A program made the position numbers and the translations under genes. From NCBI GenBank assembly GCA_027563935.2, contig JANVAS020000203.1, positions 3,968,001-4,032,000 of the forward strand: a DNA stretch of 64,000 nt, read 5' to 3'. Shown piece by piece: positions 42,773-54,909 of this stretch (the first letter of the stretch is position 1; the number at the start of each line of letters is the position of its first letter). The notes below the pieces were generated by a model. That model was not told the origin of the DNA, ran no database searches, and saw only the letters and a list, made by a program, of their open reading frames with translations. Origin of the DNA: Costus lasius. Taxonomy: Eukaryota; Streptophyta; Magnoliopsida; Zingiberales; Costaceae.

Positions 42773-44180
42773 TTAGTTGTTGAGAAATCTCAACCCTATG
42801 TCCCTCGTATGACCATCATGCTTCTGCTGCGCCAAAGCCTTGGTCAGTGGGTTCGCCAGATTGTTGTATGTGTCAACTTTACTAATCTTGACATCACCTA
42901 TGTCAATGATCTCCAAGATCAGGTAAAAACTCCTGAGTATGTGTTTGGATTTTTGATGAGACCGTGATTCCTTTGCCGGTGCCATCACTTTATTGTTGTC
43001 ACAATAGAGCTCAATTGGATCCACAGCAGTTGGAACCACCTTAAGTTCAGACTTGAACTTCCGAATCCAAACGGCTTCTTTGGCTGCCTCAGAAGCAACA
43101 ACATACTCAGCCTCGGTCGTAGAATCAGCTACAATGGACTGCTTAGAGCTCTCTCAGCTCATGGCACCTCCACTTAATCTGAACACATAGCTTGTCTGCG
43201 ATCTTAACTCATCAGGGTCAGACTGGAATGACGCGTCAGTGTAGCCCTGAACACTAAGCTCTTCCTGTCCCCCATAGACTAAGAACCATTCCTTAGTTCT
43301 TCTCAGAAACGTAGAATGTTCTTTACAGCCACCCAGTGCTGCAGACCTGGATTGGATTGGTATCGGCTGGTTATGCTCACAGCATAAGCCACGTCTGGTC
43401 TAGTACATAACATCGCATACATGATCGAACCTACTGCTGAAGCATAGGACACTCGACTCATGTCGTCCCTCTTAGCCTGTATGACGAGACACTGGCTCTT
43501 GGAGAGAATAAGACCATATCTCACTAGAAGGTATCCTTTCTTAGATTGCTCTAAGCTGAACCTCTCCAGGACCTTATCAATGTAAGTACTCTGACTAAGG
43601 GCCAGGAGCTTCTTGGATCTATCCCGGTAGATCCTCATGCCTAGGATATAGGCGGCCTCCCCTAAGTCTTTCATCTCAAAACACTTCCCTAACCATGTCT
43701 TCACAGTTTGAAGACTAGGGATGTCATTTCCGATGAGTAGTATGTCATTGACGTACAGGACCAGAAATGTCACCAAGCTCCCACTGAATTTTCTGTATAC
43801 ACAGGCATCATATTCGCTCTTGACAAAGCCGTAATCTCTTACTGCCTCATCAAATCAAAGATTCCAACTTCGAGAGGCTTGCTGTAATCCATAAATGGAT
43901 CTTTTTAGCCTGCAGACCTTATTGGCCTCTGCAGGATGGATGAAACCATCAGGTTGTGTCATAAACACATCCTCTGTCAGCTTTTCATTAAGGAATGCTG
44001 TCTTTACATCCATCTGCCATATCTCATAATCGTGATATGCAGCTTTTTGTTAGGTAACTATATTGCCATCCATGTCAGTCTTCCTCTTGAAGACCCATTT
44101 ACACCCTGTAGGTTTTACCCCATCAGGTAGCTCAACCAAATCCCAGACTTGGTTAGCCGACATGGAATCCATCTCGGATC
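42773..44180 (-). pseudogene. F RT and RNase H, broken
   Basis: Remains of copia RT and RNase H on the minus strand. The block 43776-43303 is open and holds LYVNDILLIGNDI, so the YVDD core has become YVND. The last block, 43039-42773, holds YCDNN and the C-terminal end. A deletion near 44045-44055 removes about 40 residues of RT between VTYKG and AAYHDYEIW. Several frame changes separate the blocks. It is cut by solo LTR G at 44181. Confidence 0.87.
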
Positions 44181-45850
44181 TGTTGGGGTATGCCCTTAAG
44201 GCTAATGTTTGAGGCCTTGGGTTGTTATCAGTATCATGTATAAACTCTATGTTTATGAAGGCAATGGTTGTTATTCAGGTTGTTGCATTATCTGCTGCTA
44301 TATGTATACTTCTGAATAATGTCTCAATGGTGTTCAGCTTGGCTGACATGCAGTATTGTCCTTAGTCGAGATATCTTGGTGAACATGAGACAACCTTGAT
44401 ATGATTGAGACTAATATGTGTTCTAATCTTATAGGATGCTTCGAGCATGGAATAAGATGTAGACTCATAGGTACATTGGATGTACTGGACTGACCCTACT
44501 TAGGATATTCAATTGCTTGTCACAATGTGAATAATCCTTATGTGCAAACAAGTGGCATATTTCCTTTGATTTGAGATCACTTGTGTTTCTAAATGAGGAT
44601 TGGCATTGTCTTGAGGTAGTTCAATATCATTTGAAATATAATGGTTATAGATTATCTTGGATAATGGGCATGAGTCATGTTAGGGCATTAGTGATAGATA
44701 TAGGATTGCCTCTCCTTGTTTGGAGTGTGATGTTCTAAAGGGGCCCCCTGTATGAGATGGTTGTGAAAGTGTATGGCCATACCCAGATGACTATGTTCAT
44801 CTGATCTAACCACTCTCATCATGTTGGAGTTACAGGCTTGACACGCTTGTCCAACGAGAACATCCAGTGGCAAAGGAAACATGTATGCCTAGTGAATTGA
44901 ATTCACACTTGTGCTGTGTTTGGGTGTAGTCTTGGAAGACTCTTTCCTTTATATCGGGAGACAGTGATGTGTTGCTAGATACCCCTCTCTGTTCATGATA
45001 ACGTAAGTTATCATTACCGACATTAAAGGAAACCCTTAGGGTCGCACAATTTGATGATATGGCTTACTTATGTCAGATCGTGTGGACTGAATTGTTTTGG
45101 TTTAGTTTAAAGGAGTTTAAACTCTGATTGTAAGTGAGATCTGGTCTGATCATGTTTGATTGATTAGGGCTTGAGATCGGTAAGCTTCGATCGAGAGAAT
45201 TGATGCTTGATCGATGAGATCAGGAGCATCAAGAGATGAATGGTTAGATCTTGAGCCATTTGGTTTGACAAGATCTGAACCAATGCTGGTTTGATTTGGT
45301 CTTTGAACCAAATGCAATTGAACCGAATTAAATTGAACCGGTTCACTTATGTGAACACATGGTTCAAAGAGGAGAGGAGTTATCGATGGTTTTAAGTGGT
45401 GGCTTCAAGTGGAGTTGTGAACATACTATATTTGGAAGGCATTTTTCTTTGAGAAAAGAAATGCTCCCACGTTCGAACGCCATCGTGCTCTCGCCTCTTC
45501 TCCTCTCGTCTTGGGTTGTCTTCACGCTAAGAAGGAGATTCGGTCAGCTAAGAAAAGCATCTCATCTCCTTCACGCATCGAGGACTCCTTGAAGAGCTTT
45601 GCTAGCACAAGGTTCACGCCAAGGGAGGAAGCCATCGCCATCTTGTGTGCGTCCACTTTGGAGGAGAGCCGCTTCCCCTCTTGCTTCCAAGCCGCCATCC
45701 AAACAATGGCTTTGGTAAGATCACAACTTGATCTTTGCAAACATAAGGTTAATCATATGTTCATACCACATGCGATCTTCATGAAATCCTTATTTCCGCC
45801 CATGCAAAATTTTAGAAGTGCATGCGTTTAGGGTTTCACCCCCCCTTTCA
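44181..45850 (+). repeat. G: solo LTR of copia family 1
   Basis: A single 1670-bp LTR (TGTTGGGGTATGCCC... to ...CCCCCTTTCA) flanked by GGATC at 44176-44180 and 45851-45855, inside the pol of F. No internal sequence. GTATGGCCATAC is at 44771-44782. It is the second solo LTR of the family and the same kind of remnant as D. Confidence 0.94.
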
Positions 45851-45855
45851 GGATC

Positions 45856-47512
45856 TCATGGCCTCAAGCCATTTCTCGGAGTCCGGTCCAGCAACCGCCT
45901 CATCATAGGTCCTGGGTTCATCCTCAATAATGTAGATCTCGTCGTGTTGGGTTGGCAGCGACCCGTACCTCTCAGGTGCATGACGAATTCTCCCAGACCT
46001 ACGCAGGGCCTGTGTCTGAGCCTCCAGTTGCCCAGCAATCGGTGCAGGTGGCTCAGGTCCCACCTCAGTGTCTTGTGGTTGCACATGGACCTCGTCCAAG
46101 TCAAACTTTCTCCCACTGACTTCTTTCATGAGAAATTCTTTCTCTAGAAAGACAGCACCTCGAGCAACAAAAACTTTGTTCTCACTGGGAATATAGAAGT
46201 AATATCCTTTAGTTTCCTTAGGATACCCCACAAACACGCATTTATCAGATCTGGGTTCTAGCTTGCTAGAATCAAGCTATAACTCAGACGTTTGACATAA
46301 GCCTCACATCCCCAGACTCTAATAAAAGAGAGATTCGGTCGTCTCCCACTCCATACCTCGTATGGAATCTTGGAGACACTCTTAGATGGAACATTATTCA
46401 GTATGAGAGAAGCTGTCTCGAGTGCATGGCCCCAAAACGAGGGAGGTAGAGTTGCATGACTCATCATAGATCGAACCATCTCCAACAAGGTTCGATTTCT
46501 CCTTTCAGACACACCATTCCATTGAGGTGTTCCAGGAGGAGTGAGTTGGGATAGAATCCCACACTCTCTAAGATAGTCAAAGAACTCACCGCTCAAGTAC
46601 TCTCCACCACGATTTGATCAAAGAGCCTTAATAGATCTACCAAGCTGGTTCTCTACTTCATGTCTGAACTCCTTAAATTTCTCAAAGGATTCTGACTTAT
46701 GTCTCATCAAATAGACATAACCGTATCTACTGAAATCATCAGTAAATGTGATGAAGTAGTTATACCCTCCTCTAGCTTGTTTACTGAATGGCCCACATAC
46801 ATCGCTATGTATGAGATCCAATAAACCACCTGCCCTCTCACCAATCTTGGTGAATGGCGCTTTTGTCATCTTCCCTAATAAACAAGGCTCACAAGTATCA
46901 AACTCCTCCAAGGAGGTTGAATCTAACAATCATTTGCATGGAGTTATTGAATGTGATTCTTGTTTATATGGGCTAATCGACAATGCCAAAGGTACACACC
47001 AACTGAACCACTCAGTTTGATCCTTTTATGATTTATGTTACATATAGAGTTATCCATGTCTAAGACATATAATCCATTGCACAAGGTACCCTTCCCATAA
47101 AATACATTTGCAAATGAAAAAGAACAAGAGTCCTCTTTTATTTTAAATTTAAATCCTTTCCTTGCCAAGCAGGGAAGAGATATGATGTTTTTAGTTAGAG
47201 AAGGTACATAATAGGAATGATCTAACTCTAATTGAAGTCCAGAAGGCAGGGAGAGCGTCAAAAGTCCTACGGCAACAGCAGCAACCTGTGCTCCGTTTCC
47301 AACACGTAGGTCAATTTCTCCAGGCCGCACCGATCTACTTTTCTTGAGCCCGTGCATATTTGTACAAATATGAGCTCGGCATGCAGTATCCAATACCCAT
47401 GATATAGAAGTAGAAAGGCTGATTTCGGTAACATAAATACCTGAGCCAGAAGACGAAGCCTTGCTTCTCTTCTTCTCGTTCTGAAGTCGCACCATGTCCT
47501 TCAACATGTGAG
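45856..47512 (-). pseudogene. F protease and integrase, broken
   Basis: Minus-strand copia protease (WVLDTACRAHICTN, with Gly of the usual ACG changed to Arg) and integrase. Readable parts include a degenerate finger (LWHCRLAHINKNHIQ; CEPCLLGK), LIHSDVCGPFSKQ and NGVSERRNRTLL. The RSDRGGEY motif is destroyed by a stop near 46617. The C-terminal linker (46237-45848) is open to the split by G. The N-terminal edge is the zinc knuckle, cut by H at 47513-47517. The knuckle ends PHMLKDM, again with Met in place of the last Cys. Confidence 0.87.
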
Positions 47513-47517
47513 GTGAC

Positions 47518-49193
47518 TGAAAGTCCCTAAAGAGGGGGCGAAAACCCTAATAGGCGCATATCAGAGTTTTCACAAGCGGAAGCTAGGGCTTCTAAGATCG
47601 GTTTGCATGTCATATAATCAACTTATTAATACTTGTATAGATCAAAATAAGATCATACCATAGCCATGATTGAATGGTGACTTGGAAGCAGAGAACGAAG
47701 TAGCTCTCCTCCAAAGCGTGCGCACACAAGATGATTGATCGCCTACTCCTTGTCGATCCTTGTGCTAGCAAGGCTCCAAGGTGTCCTTTTGTGTGGAGGA
47801 GAAGAGATGAATTTCGAAAGCTCTTCTTGGCGTGAAAACCACCCAAGACGAGAGCAAGAAGAATCCAGTCCGCGAGGGAGTGAGGAGCCCCTTCACGTTC
47901 GAAAACGTTTTTGGCGTTTTCAACAAGGGAAAACGTCTTTCTATTTTTAGAAAGCACTAACTCCACTTCAACTCCCATGTTACTATCTCTTAATCGAACC
48001 ATTCGAACCATACGTTCACCAAAGTGAACCGGTTCCAATCGGTTTGGTTTAATTGAATTTGGTTTAAGGACCAAATCAAACCAAGCCTTGGTCTGGATCT
48101 TATTAAACCAAAAAGGTTCAAGATCTAACCACACATCTCTTGATGCTCTTGATCTCATCGATCTAGCATCAAATCTCTCAATCTAAGCTTACTGATCTCA
48201 AGCCCTATTCAATCAAACATGATCAGACCAGATCTCACTTACAATCAGAGTGTAAACTCCTTTAAACTGAACCAAAACAATTCAGTCCACACGATCTGAC
48301 TAAGTAAGCTATATCATCACGTTGTGCGACCCTAAGGGTTTCCTTTAAATGTCGGTAATGATAACTTACGTTATCACGATCAGTGAGGGGTATCTAGCAA
48401 CACATCACTGTCTCCCGATATAAAGGAAAGAGTCTTCCAAGACTACACCCAAATCACAGCATAAGTGTGAATTCAATTCACTAGACATACTTGTTTCCTT
48501 TGCCACTGGATGTTCTTATTGGATAAGCATGTCAAGCCTGTAACTCCAATATGATGAGAGTGGTTAGATCAGATGAACATCGTCATCTGGGTATGGCCAT
48601 ACACTTTCTCAACCATCTCATCCAGGGGGCCCCTTTAGAACATCACACTCCAAACAAGGAGAAGGCAATCCTATATCTATCACTAGCGCCCTAACATGAC
48701 TCATGCTCATTATCCAAGATAGTCTATAACCATTATGTTTCAAATGATATTGAACTACCTCAAAACAATGCCAATCATCATTTAGAAACACAAGTGATCT
48801 CAAGTCAGAGGAAGTATGCCACTTGCTTGCATACAAGGATTATTCACATTGTGACAAGCAATTGAACATCCTAAGTAGGGTCTGTCCAGTACATCCAATG
48901 TACCCATGAGTCTACATCTTATTCCATGCTCGATGCATCCTATAAGATTAGAACACATATTAGTCTCAATCATATCAAGGCTGTCTCATGTTCACCAAGA
49001 TATCTCGACTAAGGACAATTCTGCATGTCAGCCAAGCTGAACAGCATTGAGACATTATTCAGAAGTATACATATGGCAGCAGATAATGCAACAACCTGAA
49101 TAACAACCATTGCCTTTATAAACATTGAGTTTATACATGATACTGATATAATCCCAAGGCTTCAAACATTAGCCTTACGGGCATACCCCAACA
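47518..49193 (-). repeat. H 3' LTR
   Basis: On the minus strand TGTTGGGGTATGCCC... to ...GGGACTTTCA. GTATGGCCATAC at 48591-48602. Inverted repeat CTTTCTA-TTTT-TAGAAAG at 47937-47954, at the position matching those in C and D. Confidence 0.95.
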
Positions 49194-49204
49194 ATCTCCC
49201 ACTT
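49194..49204 (-). other. H polypurine tract
   Basis: AAGTGGGAGAT on the minus strand next to the 3' LTR. Confidence 0.83.
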
Positions 49205-49213
49205 GCACTTAAT

Positions 49214-52200
49214 CTAATGGTTGAGAAATCTCAAACCCATATTATTATAGTGCTTCTCATGCTTCTGCTGCGCCAGAGGCTTTGTAAGCGGGTCAGCTAG
49301 ATTGTCATCTGTATGAACCTTACAGATCTTGATCTCTCCTCGATCAATGATCTCCCGGATCAAGTGAAACCTTCTCTGTATGTGCTTGGACTTCTGGTGC
49401 GACCGTGGTTCCTTTGCTTGTGCTATTGCTCCAGTGTTATCACAGAAGATAACCAATGGATCTGCACTCGAAGGAACAACACCAAGTTCCTGAACGAACT
49501 TACGAATCCACACTTCCTCCTTGGATGCTTCCGAGGCTGCAACATACTCGGCTTCTGTTGTGGAATCAGCAATAATAGATTGTTTGAAACTTTTCCACAC
49601 CACTGCTCCTCCATTCAAGCTAAAAACATAGCTTGATTGCGATCGGAAATCATCCTAGTCAGATTGGAACGAAGCGTCAGTATATCCTTCAATACTGAGT
49701 TCTTCCTGACCTCCATAAATCAAGAAAATATCTTTGGTCCTCCGAAGATATTTCAAAATCTTCTTGACTGCAATCCAGTGTGACTTTCCTGGATTACTTT
49801 GGAATCGACTGGTCACGCTTAACCCGTAAGCGACGTCTGGGCGAGTACACAACATCGCATACATAATGGACCCAATAGTCGAAGCATAAGGCGTATTGTC
49901 CATTTCTTCTTTCTCAGTCTGTGTTTGTGGACACTGACTCTTTGAAAGATTCAGACCATGTCTGACTGGAAGATATCCTCTTTTAGAATTTTCTAAATGG
50001 AATCTCTCCAGGACTTTATCGATGTAAGTACTCTGGCACAGCCCGAGAAGCCTCTTAGATCTATCTCTGTAGATCTTCACACCTAATACATAGGCTGCTT
50101 CTCCTAAATCTTTCATCTGGAAACATTTTCTTAACCATGCTTTGACGGCATTCAGTTCAGGAATATCGTTTCCAATGATCAAGATATCATCAACGTAGAG
50201 GACTAGGAAAGTAATCACGCTCCCACTAAACCTCTTATATACACACGGGTCATCTTCATTCTTGATGAAACCAAACTTACAGATTGATTCATCAAAACGA
50301 ATATTCCAGCTTCTCGATGCTTGTTTAAGTCCATAAATGGACTTCTTTAATTTGCATATTTTATGACGATCTGATGGATTGATGAAACCTTCAGGTTGTG
50401 TCATATACACATCCTCTTCTAGTTTTCCATTAAGGAAAGCGGTCTTCACATCCATTTGCCAGATCTCATAATCATAATATGCCGCTATCGCAAGAATAAT
50501 CCGAATAGACTTGAACATGGCTACTGGAGAGAAAGTTTCATCATAATCTATCCCGTAGATTTGTTTGAAACCTTTCGCAACTAGCCTGCCTTTATAGGTA
50601 ACCACGTTACCATCCATGTCAATCTTCTTCTTGAAGATCCACTTACAGCCTATAGGGATTACTCCCGGAGGCAGATCAACCAAATCCCAGACTTGGTTAT
50701 CTGACATGGAGTCCATCTCGGCTCACATAGCTTCAAGCCATCTCGCTGATTCCGGTCCACTGACCGCATCCGCATAAGTGAGGGGTTCATCATCAATGAT
50801 GTAGACTCCGTCATAGCGCTCAGGCTGTCGACGGATCCTTCCCGATCTTCGCGGTTCCCGTGATATCTGAGCCTCAGGTTGCTCAGTAACCTATTCTATT
50901 GGCTCAGGCTCATCCAACTGTGCTTGACTACTTTGTCCTTCTTCTGGATTTTCATCCAGCTTTATTTCTCTCCCACTGGCCTCTTGCAGAAGAAATTCCT
51001 TCTCAAGAAAAATAGCCGTTCGAGCAACAAATACTTTGTTCTCTTTGGGATCGTAGAAATAATAACCCTTAGTTTCTTTAGGGTAACCGACAAAGATACA
51101 TTTATCAGATCTGCTCTCCAGTTTCCCAGAGGCAAGCTTTTTGACATAAGCCTAGCAACCCCAGATTTTAATAAATGTCAAGCTCGGCTGTTTCCCATAC
51201 CATAACTCATATGGCGTTTTTGAAACGGCCTTGGATGGCACTCGGTTTAGTACCTTTGCAGCTGTTTCCAGTGCAAATCCCCAAAAGGAGTAAGGTAGAG
51301 TAGCCTGACTCATCATTGAACGAACCATATCCAGTAAGGTTCTATTTCTCCTCTCGGACACACCATTCCATTGCAGTGTTCCTGGCGGAGTGAGCTGTGA
51401 GATAATCCCACACTCCTTCAGATAGTTAGTAAACTCTCGACTCAAGTATTCTCCACCTCGATCTGAATGAAGTGACTTGATATTTCGGCCTAGCTGATTT
51501 TGTACTTCATTTTTGAACTCTTTGAACTTGTCAAAAAGATTCACTCTTATGTCTCATTAGATAGACATAACCATACCTACTGAAATCATCAGTAAAGGTA
51601 ATGAAGTATGAATAGCCACCTCTGGCATGTTTACTAAATGGCCCACACACATCACTGTGAATGAGGTCAAGTAAACCTGAAGCCCTTTGACCTTTATTAG
51701 AAAAAGGAGACTTCGTCATTTTACCCATTAAACAAGCTTTGCATGTATCAAGCTCCTCATAGGAGAATGATCCCAGCAGTCCATAGTCATGCAACCGCTT
51801 AATGCGCTTTTTGTTAATATGGCCTAAACGACTATGCCATAGCAAGGTGCTGTCATCAGCATACTTGGCTTTCTTATTATCAATTTGTTGTACAGAACAT
51901 TCCATGTCCAACATGAATAACCCATTGTTAATCGACCCAGTAGCATAAACAATATTATCAAAAGAAATACAACACTTTGAAGTTTTGCATTCAAAGGAAA
52001 ACCCTTTCCTTACAAGAGCAGGAATAGAGATAATATTCTTAGTTATGCTCGGTACAAAATAACAATTGTCCAGTTCTAATACAAGACCAGATGGTAAAGA
52101 GATGTGATATTCTCCTACAGCAACAGCAGCAACCCGTGCCCCGTTTCCTACTCATAGGTCCACCTCATGCTGTCCCACCTGTCTTCTTCTCTTGAGTTCC

Positions 52201-53102
52201 TGTACATTTGAACAAATGTGAACTCCACATGCAGTGTCCAACACCCATGAAATAGAAGAAGATACCATGACTTCAGTCACGTAAATACCTGAGCCAGAAG
52301 CGAAAGGCTTGCTTCCCTTCTTATCTCCTTGGAGCGCTTTACAGTCCTTCTTCCAGTGACCCAGCTGGCCACAATGGAAACATCTGTATTCCTTTGACCG
52401 CTTTATCTTTTGCTTTAGAGCCTTGTTGTAGCTCTTGATAGGGGCTTTGCCCTTCTTCCCCTTCTTCTTGTTCCTGGAAGGAACCATTAGGACAGAGGAT
52501 GAAGGCTTTCCCTTCTCAAGAGTCTGCTCTGTAGTATAGAGCATGTTCAGTAACTCCGCCGGCGTACAGTCGATCTTGTTCATATTAAAATTAATGATGA
52601 ATGGATCAAAAGAGGCCGGGAGAGACTGCAGGATGATGTCTACAACAAGCTCCTGATTGATGGTGTGTCCCAGTTTCTCTAGAGCCTCCTTGTACCCAAT
52701 CATCTTGAGTACGTGAGCTCCCACTGGACTCCCTTCAGTCAGTTTGCTCTGAAAGAAAAGTTTAGTCAAGTTATAGCGTTCAGTCCTTGCCTGTGCAGCA
52801 TACAGCATCTTGAGATTTGCTATAATTTCAATAGCAGATCAATCTTCATGCTGACGCTGAAGCTCTGGCGTCATTGACGCAAGCATAAGGCAAGCGACAT
52901 CAATGCTATCATTGACATGCTTCTCATAAGCTTCCCGAACCGCCCTTGCGGCGTTCGCAGCGGGTTGAGGCGGTATTGCCGTCTCGAGGACATACAGCTT
53001 CCTCTCAGCCTTAAGAACAATCTTAAGGTGTCCGTACCAGTCTGAGAAGTTTGGCCCAGCAAACTTCTCCCTTTCCAGTAAGGATCGCACATTGAACGCT
53101 GT
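49214..53102 (-). pseudogene. H gag-pol, many stops
   Basis: Full-length copy of the family 1 gag-pol, colinear with B. The start ATG is lost: codons 1-2 read ACA GCG at 53102-53097. Stops: TGA 52841-52839 (after HED), TGA 52154-52152 (Arg to stop), TAG 51154-51152 (Glu), TAG 50893-50891 (Gln), TGA 50725-50723 (Arg) and TAG 49657-49655 (Gln). A one-base insertion in an A run near 51536 shifts the frame. Zinc knuckle, protease, integrase D, D, E and RT YVDD codons are otherwise intact. Four of the six stops are C-to-T changes at CG or CAG sites, as expected from deamination of methylated DNA. Confidence 0.93.
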
Positions 53103-54074
53103 GGTGTTCGTTGCTGCAGTAATCTACAACATTGCAAGAACAGCAAGGTCAGTATCAATGTTAGAATCAATCCAGGACTTAAGAATGATTCTTTTCTCAC
53201 TATTTTATCTGACTGAAAAATCCAGTAAAACAGTCTGAAAGAGTAAAACTCTTTTAGTGAGATGGGATCCAGATTTCATACTTGGTCTCCGCGTCCCGCT
53301 CAGGCGAGATAAGATGCACAGAGAGTACAAGCACTAATCTCTGGTAGGCAATCCCTGCCAATCGCCAACCCGTGCGATTCCCCTTCACCTGGGCAATCCA
53401 GCAGACTGTGCCAACTGAGTTGGTACAACACAGTCTCTGATCCCACAGATGGCTGCCTCCATATGGCTACCATATGCTCAATATGTAGCCTACATGGTCA
53501 AGCTGACCTGACCTACTCCCTGGACCACCACGTGCTATGCTGAGCAACAAGAAGCGATAAATCCCTTCTCTGTAACACGCAGGTGTAATCACACACCGTC
53601 TGAATATAGATGGGCGTGCCCACAGAGTGGGTACAACACGGCCCCAACGATAGTCAGAACAGTGAGGTTTCGCATCAGAAGGCTTACGTGCTTGATATTC
53701 ATCGTTGGATTTTAACGGTCCTTTTATCTTCTTAACTATTATGCAAATCCTATGGTGATAGCAGAAGAATGAATCATGCAGATATTAAATTTACTTAAAT
53801 AGTAAATAGAAAGCATGATGATCTTATGTGGTAAACGCCCATTAAGCCTAAGTAAGACCTTAGTTTGACCTAAGTCTTCACTTGAGCTCTTCATGGGTCT
53901 TCCACATCTCATCTGGCCTAGCCCGGGCCCAAATGCGCCCATCAGGTAGCATGCGCCTGTCCTAGAGTCGAACTCTAGACCTCCCAGTGGTGAAGCCACT
54001 TGCTGCATGCGCCTCTGCCATGAGTGCTCTGTGCTCATGTCTGATCAAAATACATTTTAATCTATCTAGACATG

Positions 54075-54170
54075 ATTGACACGCAGGTCAATTACACTTT
54101 ATAAATTAATTAAAATGTGATGCGCAGATCACAATAAATAATTTACAATATTCATCCAGGCACGCAGGCC
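54075..54170 (-). promoter_or_regulatory. H leader hairpin triad with CTGCG loops
   Basis: Transcript order on the minus strand: GGC-CTGCGT-GCC (54159-54170), TGTGAT-CTGCGC-ATCACA (54116-54133) and ATTGAC-CTGCGT-GTCAAT (54075-54092). Six-base stems pair fully in the last two. Confidence 0.58.
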
Positions 54171-54895
54171 CCAGCACAGCACACATTAAATTTGGGCAGC
54201 CCACATAAGATGAAATAGACATTCAATCATGTTATACAAACATAATGTGCTCCAATCAAGAAAATAAAATTTTCAAAAATCCCATTGGCATGAATTTTAT
54301 TTCCTTATGTGCCCTACTACCTTACAACGGTCCATTAATAGGGATCCACTCATCAGACCTAGTCAGACCCACTGCCCTTGCATGCACCAAGTCATAACCG
54401 ACTTGTGTCGACCTCATGGTCAACAATGCATGCCATAAGGGCTGAACGTCCCTCATGAGTTCTGGCAAGCGGGTGTGACCCCGGGCCTTAATCATGAGCA
54501 TTCATTGGTTGTCTCAATCAGACATCGCTACACGCCTTTCTGCAGTCGACCTATAGCCACCTCTTGCTTGCGCATAGGTGCCATCTGGTCGACCCATCTA
54601 GGCTGTCAGATGGTCTGATCAGATAGTTGGGTCTATACTGGACGATGACTTCAACCCTAATAACCCGTCTAAGTTTTTCAAGTAGGCGCTTAGATCTAAA
54701 TGGATGCGCGCAAGTAAAAGAGTTTTGATCAAAAAACTACAACATGCGCCAACAATATACATGCGCCAATGTAAAGCATACATCTATTTTCGCATGATCA
54801 ACTATCATGTGGTTTCGCATGTAATTTAGATCTATTCATAAGCACAAACAAAGATCACAAAAACAAGCAATCATATGATCATACAGAAACCTATC

Positions 54896-54907
54896 GCTCT
54901 GATACCA
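54896..54907 (-). other. H primer-binding site (initiator Met tRNA)
   Basis: TGGTATCAGAGC on the minus strand, two bases after the 5' LTR. Confidence 0.92.
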
Positions 54908-54909
54908 AT

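Larger units (their letters stand above)
53103..54909 (-). other. H leader region
   Basis: About 1.8 kb, colinear with the leaders of B, C and I. Hairpins: CCAACTGAGTTGG (53411-53423), CCCAC-AGA-GTGGG (53619-53631; loop altered but stem kept), and the CTGCG triad at 54075-54170. The short open frames of B and C are disrupted here, while the stems survive. Confidence 0.8.

Noticed and set aside
47610..48158. 182-codon open frame repeated at 55002-55550
   Set aside because: Both copies lie in the two LTRs of H, so the repetition only reflects the LTR pair; no protein motif.
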